Shown: one piece after another, positions 1 to 5,737 of the stretch
Position numbering within the stretch: the first letter of the stretch is position 1
How the letters are laid out: the number at the start of each line of letters is the position of its first letter
NCBI GenBank assembly: GCA_030044775.1
Contig: JASICF010000172.1
Coordinates: forward strand, 1-5,737
Length of the DNA stretch: 5,737 nucleotides
DNA from: Candidatus Sulfotelmatobacter sp.
GTDB taxonomy: Bacteria; Acidobacteriota; Terriglobia; Terriglobales; Acidobacteriaceae
Direction: 5' to 3'
Notes under the pieces: model-generated
The model's input: only the letters and a program-made list of their open reading frames with translations
What the model was told of the DNA's origin: nothing
The model's database searches: none
Position numbers and translations under genes: made by a program

Positions 1-2337
1 CTTGTAGGGGCTCGATGGAAGCAATTCGTAGTCCCCGCCGTTTCCCCCGTTGTAGTTGACGAATTGCACGACTGCTGCCGATGCAGGAAAGAAATTTCCC
101 GAAGGCCAACCCGTGGGGGCTCCCGCGGGCGGAGCAATCATGGCGTTTGTGCTGAATGTAGAGCTGACGAAACAGTCGTCGAACGTAGTCAGAGGCACGT
201 CATAGTAGGCGCAGTTGGTCGACCCGCCATTGCCGGTGGACCACACGGGATACGTACCGGCATTGATCAGGTTGTTCGTGAAAATAAAGTTGCTCATCGG
301 CGTACTGATTGAGACCTGATCGCCGACGATCAACATGGTCGCGGACGGAAACGCAGTAACATGATTGATGGTCACGCTTTGCAGTAAGGGCGCGCCGGCG
401 TTGGTGGAGATTTCCGCAAACTGGCTCGGACCCTGGTAGAGAACGCCGTCGATGTCGTCGATCACGATGTCGTGGATGCTATACCGCTCGCCTGCAATAG
501 TCGTCCCGTTATTGCCGGATAAGGCGTTGGCGATCTGCACACCGGCGCCCACGTGGCTGATCTGGGTATAACGCAGCGTGACATCGGTAAGCTCGCAAAT
601 CGAACACTCATTCGTGTCGCCGCTGCCGGCTTGATTCTTGGGGGTCAGCACAACGGCGAAGCCACTCTGCGAAAAACCGCCCCAGACGTCATCCATGATG
701 TTGCTGTCAAGCAGGACGCGCTGCGCATTTTTCAGCTCGACAAAATTCTTCACAATGAATGGATTCCCGTTGGTTCCCCCGACGTATCCAGGCTGTCCCT
801 TCAACCAGGTCAGCGGCTTGAACATATGGTTTTGGCTGATTTGAATATCGGCCGGGGTCCCGGTTGCAGCGCCTCCGCCAAACAGTATGTTTTCGCCGGA
901 GGCTTCGAGAAAATTGTCAGTGATCTTGTAAGGCCCCATGGGCGGGCTTCCAAGTCCGCCCGCTATGGCCTGCGAATCGGTGCACGATCCCGTAATCGAG
1001 ACACAATGAAAATCGGTGAAATACGAGTCGATCGCCGATATGTACGTGCCGCCCTCAAGCCATATCCCGCGATTGGTGTCATCCTGAGCGGTGCCGTGTA
1101 CCCACACGCGGTCGAAAATAATATTGTCGGCCGTACCTCCTGCAACTATGGACGCCAGCGACGAAACAAAACCGGTTCCTGCTGCGCGTGTGATTTCGAG
1201 GCCGATCAGCCGGTAGTAGTTTGCGCCCGAAGCGAAGATCACGGGGCCAATATCGGAACTTGGCAACGACAGTGTGGCAACAACTTTATTCGTGGAGGCG
1301 CAATTCAGGGCCGGCCGGCCGGGCAACGAAGATACGCCCGCATAGCAGGGAGTTAGGCGGCTGCCTTCGGCCGGCAGCACAGAATCGTCCGCGCTGGTGC
1401 GAACGATGACCCAGTTATTGTCGTTGCAATTCTTTGCTGGAAACGTGTATGCGCCGCTAAAAGTTGCACCCGCCTGCAGTTGAATCGTCTCGCCGCAGCT
1501 CGCGTCGTTCAGCGCGGATTGCAAATCTCCTCCCGAGTTGACTGTGATTGTGCTCCCAGGCGCGGGTGTGTCTGCCATTGCGGTTTGAATATAGATTCGA
1601 GGCAACTCGGCCGGGCCGTCGAAAGATCCGCTCGGCGAACTGGCGGCCACCGTCAGGCTCAAAGCAGAGGTTGCGCTATGGCCCGCGGAATCGGTCACTT
1701 TTGCAGTAAGCGGATACGCCCCAGCCAGGGTAGTTGTGCCCGAGATCAGGCCACTGGAATTCTCTAGCTCAATTCCCGACGGCAGCGATCCGGTTGCGAA
1801 GCTCCATTCATAGGGAGCTAGTCCGCCGGTCGCTATGAGCGACGAACTATAAGGCACACCGGCGTCAGCGACGGGCAGGGCAGAGGTAGTAATCGCCAGG
1901 GATGCCGGCGGCATAACCGTAACCGTCGCCGATGCGGCGAGGCTTCCTCCTGTCACACCGCTTACCGTGGTCGATTGACCGGCGCGGGACGCCTTGATTA
2001 CCACCGCCGTATTGCCGCTCACATCCGGGGCCGTGAATAATCCGTTGCTCGAAATCGTACCGGCACTGGCCGACCAGGTGACAGTCGTGTTGGCTGTTCC
2101 GCTCACGCGCGCCGTAAATTGCAACTGCCCGAGCGAGCCAACTATTGCGTTATCCGGCGTCAGCGAAAGGCTGAGGGATGGGTCGGATGGGGTAGCGACA
2201 GTATTCGATGCAGGCGTGCTGCATGCGATGTCGAGAGCTATCAGGCAAAACGATAATGCAAGAGAACAGTATTTCCGTGCAATTTTTCGACCTTGTCCGC
2301 GGAGTCTTGCTCGTTCCAATAGCCAGACGCTGCCCAT
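1..2337 (-). CDS. Secreted Ig-like / right-handed parallel beta-helix protein (3' end cut by window edge)
   Basis: I read 779 codons without a stop from ATG 2337 to the window edge. Residues 1-38 look like an export signal: a basic stretch (R9 to K22), a hydrophobic core (S25-A34), then C39. The lipobox is imperfect, with Leu at -4 and Asp at -3. Residues about 53-140 form a group 2 bacterial Ig-like domain (VTWSASAGTISSNGLFTAP). Residues about 143-232 form a second Ig-like domain of the He_PIG type (GGLAPYEWS, LPSGIEL). From about 262 on, Asn-rich short strands such as ITDNFLEA, VLLDSNIMDDVWGG and IHDIVIDDIDG mark a parallel beta-helix, the fold of pectate-lyase-like enzymes and adhesins. 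The last visible residues (GGDYELLPSSPYK) resemble the usual closing segment of such proteins, so probably only a few dozen residues are missing. An in-frame TAA lies 16 codons upstream with no other start between. Catalytic activity cannot be told; glycan binding or cleavage is inference. Confidence 0.9.
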   Translation of the reverse strand, partial: MGSVWLLERARLRGQGRKIARKYCSLALSFCLIALDIACSTPASNTVATPSDPSLSLSLTPDNAIVGSLGQLQFTARVSGTANTTVTWSASAGTISSNGLFTAPDVSGNTAVVIKASRAGQSTTVSGVTGGSLAASATVTVMPPASLAITTSALPVADAGVPYSSSLIATGGLAPYEWSFATGSLPSGIELENSSGLISGTTTLAGAYPLTAKVTDSAGHSATSALSLTVAASSPSGSFDGPAELPRIYIQTAMADTPAPGSTITVNSGGDLQSALNDASCGETIQLQAGATFSGAYTFPAKNCNDNNWVIVRTSADDSVLPAEGSRLTPCYAGVSSLPGRPALNCASTNKVVATLSLPSSDIGPVIFASGANYYRLIGLEITRAAGTGFVSSLASIVAGGTADNIIFDRVWVHGTAQDDTNRGIWLEGGTYISAIDSYFTDFHCVSITGSCTDSQAIAGGLGSPPMGPYKITDNFLEASGENILFGGGAATGTPADIQISQNHMFKPLTWLKGQPGYVGGTNGNPFIVKNFVELKNAQRVLLDSNIMDDVWGGFSQSGFAVVLTPKNQAGSGDTNECSICELTDVTLRYTQISHVGAGVQIANALSGNNGTTIAGERYSIHDIVIDDIDGVLYQGPSQFAEISTNAGAPLLQSVTINHVTAFPSATMLIVGDQVSISTPMSNFIFTNNLINAGTYPVWSTGNGGSTNCAYYDVPLTTFDDCFVSSTFSTNAMIAPPAGAPTGWPSGNFFPASAAVVQFVNYNGGNGGDYELLPSSPYK

Positions 2338-2350
2338 GGGGGATGACCTC
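2338..2350 (-). promoter_or_regulatory. Ribosome binding site of the beta-helix gene
   Basis: On the minus strand GAGGT (2350-2346) lies 8 bases before the ATG at 2337, a good Shine-Dalgarno match and spacing. It supports this start, which is also the first possible start after the in-frame stop upstream. The other two starts visible in the window lack a comparable site. Confidence 0.65.
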
Positions 2351-2400
2351 GAGATGGAGTTGGGGGACCATCGTTCGAGTCCTTACCAAAGACTGTAGAA

Positions 2401-2504
2401 AAGAGATTGCGCTGCCGTTAGATCACGCAGGGACGAAGCTCTTAGCGCCCAACGGGACATGTCTGCAGTACATGCCCTTCGCGGCCTTGACATGGAAATA
2501 GGCC
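2401..2504 (-). promoter_or_regulatory. Candidate structured leader of the beta-helix gene (three tandem stem-loops)
   Basis: The 211-bp gap between the flippase stop and the beta-helix start contains, in minus-strand order, three potential hairpins. The first is GGCCT/AGGCC (2504-2500 with 2487-2483) around a 12-nt loop. The second is GGGCATGT/ACATGTCCC (2477-2454), eight pairs with one bulged U and a 7-nt loop. The third region, 2455-2401, has CCGTT/AACGG, GCGCT/AGCGC and AAGAG/CTCTT, which cross each other and so could be alternatives or a pseudoknot. The block ends about 60 bases before the start codon, a usual place for a cis-acting RNA. I do not recognise it as a known riboswitch class. 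It may also be DNA-level operator sequence or chance. No clear -35/-10 promoter was found in the gap. Confidence 0.3.
2454..2477. repeat. Inverted repeat CATGT-N7-ACATG with GGG/CCC flanks
   Basis: The 24-bp element contains a perfect 5-bp inverted repeat (CATGT and ACATG) around a 7-bp spacer that itself holds the palindrome CTGCAG, flanked by GGG and CCC with one extra base on one side. It starts 117 bp upstream of the beta-helix gene. It could be an RNA hairpin in the leader or a binding site for a dimeric regulator; the sequence alone does not decide. Confidence 0.45.
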
Positions 2505-2548
2505 GGTGCGCTCGAACAGTTTTGCCGAGGGTCGCGAGATTTATCGAT

Positions 2549-4123
2549 CTATATGCCTTGTTGCGGATCTGGACTTGCAGCGCTAATCGAGGAGGAGATA
2601 AGCGGATTGAGATCGCCAGGCGCGGGAGCAAGATCTTCAACATGAAGAGCTCGATCACTGGTATACGCCCACCACAAACCGATCGCGTAGATCGCGCCGG
2701 CGGCCAGCAATTCCGGAATCAGTTGCCGATACGAATGGGGCGTAGCCACAGATTGCATAAAGAAAAGAAAGAGCGCAGGAGGGGCGCTCAAGAGCAGTGG
2801 CAACAGATAGGCTTGCCGCACATAAGTCCAGAGCCGAATGCCGAGGCGGCGGCAAAGGTGGCGAGGCATGAACAACAGGTAAGTAACTGCTAATGGAATT
2901 GCGGTGCCGGCTGCATCACCGAGAATCCCAAACGGGCGCACCAGCAAGATGCTGAAAATCAGGTTGGCAATTCCTTCCAGCAGAGCCACGACTGCGAACT
3001 GGCCGTGTTTACTGATGCCAAACAGAATGCGCGACGAAGCCGATTGCATCAGCATCAGCGTAGTAGGAACGATGAGCGTAATCAGTACCGGGTAGCCCAG
3101 CGCAACGTATCTTTTTCCCAGCCACACTTCGATGATGGATCTGCCCATGATGATGAACGTTGCCGTCATGGGAAAGGTCGTGAAGGCGCAAACGCGGTTT
3201 CCGGCAATGAAGATTTTTCGCAGCCGATCCACATTTCCAGCGGCATCGGACTGGCTCGACATGGGGACAAAAATCTGCGCCAGGCTGCTGACCACCTCGC
3301 CGGCGTAATCGACCAACCGCGAGCCGGCATAGAAGTAAGTGATCGCCGCAGAAGAAAGAAATGTTCCGATCACGATCGCGTCGGTCTTGAAGCGCAGCTG
3401 AGCAGCAACGATGATCATGAACGTTACGCCGCTGTAATTCGCCATTCGCTGAAACGAGTCGCGATCCACATGTGCCCTGGAAAACTCTATCGATATGGTG
3501 CGTAGCGCGATCCCCGCGCGAACGATCGACGCCAGGAAGGGCATGCCGACAGTAATCAGCGCTACCGTGAGCAGTCCATAACCACGTTCTAGGAAAACTA
3601 CAATCAATACGAGACGCAACAGACTGGAAACGATATTTGTCCAGTTGAGGATGTAGAACTTCTGCAGCCCTTCGAGCACTCCGCCGAACATGCCAAGGGG
3701 AAAGCCCATGGCCACCGAGGTTCCCACCACGATCAGCAGCCAGCGTGCGTCGCTCTGTAGCGCAGGCGCAACATGAAAAATACGATCGACGTAGAGCGAT
3801 CCGGCCATCGTCAGGACCAGACACAGCACCCCAACGCAGGAGTAAGTGAAAAGAGCCGTATTAATCAGGCCAGTCAGTTCGTTCAGATCATGAGTGGCCG
3901 TATATTTCGAAACAAAGCGGATGATCGACGAGCGAATTCCGAAATCAAAGATTCCGTAGTAGCCGGTCAGGGAAAATATCAGCACCCAGATACCGAAAGC
4001 CGCGTCGCCCAGGTGATGCAGAATGAATGGTGAGAGAAAAATCCCCACCAGGATGTTGACCGCTAGCGCGACCCAGCTCGACCCGACGTTCTTGACGACT
4101 TGAATCTTTTCCAGTTTGCGCAT
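2549..4123 (-). CDS. Wzx-like polysaccharide flippase / polysaccharide biosynthesis membrane protein (MOP superfamily)
   Basis: From ATG 4123 to the TAG at 2551-2549 this encodes 524 residues, a normal size for the family. The N-terminus reads KNVGSSWVALAVNILVGIF, then LSPFILHHLGDAAFGIWVL and TGYYGIFDFGIRSSIIR, the typical opening of oligosaccharide flippases. I count about 12-14 hydrophobic segments, with short basic or polar loops, and a polar tail of about 35 residues after the last one (AAGAIYAIGLWWAY). Proteins of this type sit in the inner membrane and move undecaprenyl-pyrophosphate-linked glycan units to the periplasmic side; the substrate here is unknown. The frame stays open to a GTG at 4216, which would add 31 residues, but those do not look like the family and that GTG lies in a hairpin. 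Neither start has a clear ribosome binding site. Lipid II flippase (MurJ) is less likely given the neighbours. Confidence 0.88.
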   Translation of the reverse strand: MRKLEKIQVVKNVGSSWVALAVNILVGIFLSPFILHHLGDAAFGIWVLIFSLTGYYGIFDFGIRSSIIRFVSKYTATHDLNELTGLINTALFTYSCVGVLCLVLTMAGSLYVDRIFHVAPALQSDARWLLIVVGTSVAMGFPLGMFGGVLEGLQKFYILNWTNIVSSLLRLVLIVVFLERGYGLLTVALITVGMPFLASIVRAGIALRTISIEFSRAHVDRDSFQRMANYSGVTFMIIVAAQLRFKTDAIVIGTFLSSAAITYFYAGSRLVDYAGEVVSSLAQIFVPMSSQSDAAGNVDRLRKIFIAGNRVCAFTTFPMTATFIIMGRSIIEVWLGKRYVALGYPVLITLIVPTTLMLMQSASSRILFGISKHGQFAVVALLEGIANLIFSILLVRPFGILGDAAGTAIPLAVTYLLFMPRHLCRRLGIRLWTYVRQAYLLPLLLSAPPALFLFFMQSVATPHSYRQLIPELLAAGAIYAIGLWWAYTSDRALHVEDLAPAPGDLNPLISSSISAASPDPQQGI

Positions 4124-4211
4124 AGATTCGCGGCGGCTGCGCTGAACGAACGGGCAGAGGTTCGCAAACGCTCCTATGATAGCCGACAACGTGCGAGGCG
4201 GACCCTGCTTG

Positions 4212-4232
4212 TGCACCTTGGGATTCGGTGCA
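4212..4232 (-). promoter_or_regulatory. Hairpin over the alternative GTG start of the flippase gene
   Basis: TGCACC (minus 4232-4227) and GGTGCA (4217-4212) form a perfect 6-bp inverted repeat with a 9-nt loop. The GTG at 4216-4214 that could begin a longer flippase lies inside the 3' arm. In mRNA this would hide the codon, which favours the downstream ATG at 4123 or would allow translational control. It is short and may be chance. Confidence 0.3.
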
Positions 4233-4284
4233 GGTTCGTGAATTCAAAACAATCTGGCTTCCTGACAAACCAAACTAACTGCCG

Positions 4285-5271
4285 CTAGCGGCTCGAAGCC
4301 GGCAGCACACTGAATACAACGTCAATGCCGTGCGGCTCAAGTTCGATTTCCTGTTCGCGCCTCCTGTTCGCTAGATCGTACAACGCGAGGTGAGACGGTT
4401 TGTGGCGTTGATTGCCGGCATTCTTGATCCATGCCACATTTTCGACAAGCTTCGTTGGCCGAACTCTGGTGAATCCCACCCATAGCCAGCGTTCATCAAG
4501 CGGGAGCACGCCACGGCACCAACCTAAGACCTGGCCTGATTGATTGCTCATCTCATTGAGGTCAATGGTTTCTTCAATCTTCAATGTCTTGCGGTTCGCA
4601 ATAACCACGTGGCCATCCACGGTCGTGAAATAGATGCGGTCGCCGAAAATGTATCCGTCATGTGGCCGCTGGATGGCGATATCAATGCGTAAGCCTGGTC
4701 TGGTCAGGCAAATCGCATCACGTTGCTGTAACCGCGTCACCCAGACCTCGCCATCCAGCTCGAAGACGTGATTCGGATGTGCCTGGTGCGGCTTGGTGGA
4801 AGCGACCTTGCGATAGTCGACTCCTCGTGAATATCGCACCCACGGGTCTTCGCTCAGAACGCTCCACTCTCTCACCAGAGTCCCATACAACGTGGTTTCG
4901 ACCACCATATCGAGACCGGTCACCGCAGCCAGCAGTGTTCCTCTGTCGGTTGGGCAAACATGATGGAGATCGTTGAAGCAGGGCAATGAAATGTAATGCA
5001 ATCGCCGGAATGCCGGAACTTCGTAAATCAAAATTTCTGTAGACGTGCAAAGATACAGCTTTTCATTGCGCAACGATGCTGACTTAAAGAGAATGGACGG
5101 CAATTCATCCGGGCATGCCTCGGGTGGAGATACGTACTCGATGCGCGCGCGAGATCGATTGGTGGCGGTGTCCAGCTCGATGAGCAGCGCCTGTTCGTAA
5201 GATTGCCACTCCTCCAGCTGGCGAAAGATCGTGCCGCGCTGCCGCCCGCCTGAGATGTAGAGGCTGCTCAT
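4285..5271 (-). CDS. Beta-propeller-like protein of unknown function
   Basis: This encodes 328 residues from ATG 5271 to the TAG at 4287-4285. I see no signal peptide or membrane segment, so it is probably cytoplasmic. The chain is almost all short beta strands in repeating units of about 40-60 residues, each opening with a polar or His-rich turn and then two or three strands: DLHHVCPTDRGTLLAAVTGLD (about 101-121), HPNHVFELDGEVWVTR (165-180), PHDGYIFGDRIYFTTVDG (203-220), WCRGVLPLDERWLWVGF (251-267), closing with PHGIDVVFSVLPA (313-325). This is the pattern of a roughly six-bladed propeller. The conserved-looking stretch EYVSPPEACPDELPS (45-59) lies before the blades. It reminds me of uncharacterised propeller families such as DUF4915/TIGR03032, but I cannot confirm that. 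It follows the phosphatase by 67 bp and precedes the flippase, suggesting a polysaccharide-related job. No Shine-Dalgarno is evident; ATG 5271 is the only standard start after the in-frame TGA at 5400-5398. Confidence 0.8.
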   Translation of the reverse strand: MSSLYISGGRQRGTIFRQLEEWQSYEQALLIELDTATNRSRARIEYVSPPEACPDELPSILFKSASLRNEKLYLCTSTEILIYEVPAFRRLHYISLPCFNDLHHVCPTDRGTLLAAVTGLDMVVETTLYGTLVREWSVLSEDPWVRYSRGVDYRKVASTKPHQAHPNHVFELDGEVWVTRLQQRDAICLTRPGLRIDIAIQRPHDGYIFGDRIYFTTVDGHVVIANRKTLKIEETIDLNEMSNQSGQVLGWCRGVLPLDERWLWVGFTRVRPTKLVENVAWIKNAGNQRHKPSHLALYDLANRRREQEIELEPHGIDVVFSVLPASSR

Positions 5272-5338
5272 GAATCTGGATGAAAGGCGAACTGAACCGC
5301 CGAAAATATCATGAGGCCCTTCGGTGCCCGGAAGATAG

Positions 5339-5737
5339 TTATCGACTTTGTTCAGCCACGGGAATGTGAGGTTCGACGAGCGCGAGCAGTTCGTTTTTCA
5401 GGAATGGGCCGCATGCCAGTAAGCCGGATAGGAGCGGATCGCGGCGATTCGCGGTAAGGCTGGCCTTCTCCAAAGTGCTGACAAACCCTCCCGCGCTCTC
5501 GACCAGCGCAGCGCCGGCTACGACGTCCCACTCATTCTTCGGGGTCAGCGTGAAGGTTACATCGGCCAATCCCGCCGAAACCAGCGCCAGCTTGTAAGCA
5601 ACCGATCCCATGGGTCGAATGCTCAGGGAAGAGTTCTCGAACACCTTCCATTCGCCGCGCTTCACTTCGCTGCGACTGGCGAGCACCAGGGCGCCATCCA
5701 AACTTCTTCGCTGGCTTGGCTGTGCCGGTTTGCCGTT
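5339..5737 (-). CDS. Inositol monophosphatase family protein, probably 3'(2'),5'-bisphosphate nucleotidase (CysQ-like), C-terminal part
   Basis: The frame is open from the window edge to the TAA at 5341-5339, giving 132 residues, about half of the usual 260-280. The family's C-terminal signature is clear: GSVAYKLALVSAGLAD (visible residues 44-59) and EWDVVAGAALVESAGG (69-84), where W70-D71 holds the conserved metal-binding aspartate. An upstream ASRSE (20-24) fits CysQ-type members. The missing N-terminal half should carry the GEE and DPxDGT metal-binding motifs. CysQ enzymes hydrolyse 3'-phosphoadenosine 5'-phosphate to AMP, clearing the by-product of PAPS-dependent sulfation or sulfate reduction; related members use inositol phosphates or fructose bisphosphate, and this fragment cannot separate them firmly. 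A TTG at 5701-5699 lies inside the conserved domain, so it is not the real start; the gene begins outside the window. It is the most upstream gene of the minus-strand series. Confidence 0.88.
   Translation of the reverse strand, partial: NGKPAQPSQRRSLDGALVLASRSEVKRGEWKVFENSSLSIRPMGSVAYKLALVSAGLADVTFTLTPKNEWDVVAGAALVESAGGFVSTLEKASLTANRRDPLLSGLLACGPFLKNELLALVEPHIPVAEQSR

Noticed and set aside
1309..1320. Three tandem GGCC units inside the beta-helix gene
   Set aside because: Three units are too few to argue for slippage-based phase variation; they encode an ordinary Gly-Arg-Pro-Ala stretch in frame.
553..1356. Plus-strand open frame of 267 codons
   Set aside because: It is antisense to the beta-helix gene, whose own frame is open for 779 codons with clear domains. 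The plus-strand product has no recognisable motif and is rich in Arg and Gly, as expected for an antisense shadow in GC-rich DNA.
2505..2548. Terminator just after the flippase stop
   Set aside because: Only a weak CTCG/CGAG pairing is present and no U-tract follows, so I do not call a rho-independent terminator. Read-through into the beta-helix gene remains possible.
3009..3824. Minus-strand open frame of 271 codons in a second frame inside the flippase
   Set aside because: The product is Arg/His/Cys-rich with no membrane segments or motifs, while the overlapping flippase frame is clearly coding.
4201..4250. tRNA-like GGTTCG...AATTC segment
   Set aside because: There are no matching acceptor, D or anticodon arms around it.
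4240..4268. Possible sigma-70 promoter before the flippase (TTGTCA, 16 bp, TGAATT on the minus strand)
   Set aside because: The -35-like box is fair, but the -10 matches TATAAT at only three of six positions, which is common by chance.
5272..5397. Open frame continuing upstream of the propeller start, reading protein-like (NYLPGTEGPHDIFGG)
   Set aside because: Between the TGA at 5400-5398 and ATG 5271 there is no ATG, GTG or TTG in frame, only CTG and ATT. Part of it overlaps the phosphatase 3' end in another frame. The propeller fold begins sensibly right after ATG 5271.

Overview
The window (roughly mid-50s percent GC by eye) looks like a chromosomal segment of a soil-type bacterium. Acidobacteriota is the best guess: a secreted protein with a group 2 Ig-like domain, a second Ig-like (He_PIG type) domain and a right-handed parallel beta-helix is a common architecture there. 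This assignment is inference from protein style, not from a marker gene.

All four supported genes lie on the minus strand, so transcription runs from high to low coordinates. In that order they are: (1) the C-terminal half of an inositol monophosphatase / 3'(2'),5'-bisphosphate nucleotidase (CysQ-like) protein, 5339 to beyond 5737; (2) a 328-residue protein that reads as a beta-propeller of unknown function, 4285-5271; (3) a polytopic membrane protein of the Wzx-like polysaccharide flippase type, 2549-4123 (possible longer form to 4216); (4) a large secreted Ig/beta-helix protein, 2337 down to and past position 1. Gaps are 67 bp, 161 bp (68 bp for the longer flippase form) and 211 bp. The first three could form one transcription unit. 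The 211-bp gap before gene 4 holds three tandem stem-loops and the only convincing Shine-Dalgarno sequence in the window, so gene 4 may have its own leader or control.

The flippase suggests a cell-surface or extracellular polysaccharide locus: the flippase would move lipid-linked glycan repeat units across the inner membrane, and the beta-helix protein would act outside the cell, perhaps binding or cleaving a glycan. If the phosphatase is a true CysQ it would recycle the by-product of PAPS-dependent sulfation, which would fit a sulfated glycan. That link is speculative because no sulfotransferase is visible here. The propeller protein is the least understood member and the best candidate for something new. 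No RNA gene, CRISPR array, insertion sequence, attachment site or convincing rho-independent terminator was seen. The many plus-strand open frames are antisense shadows of the minus-strand genes.
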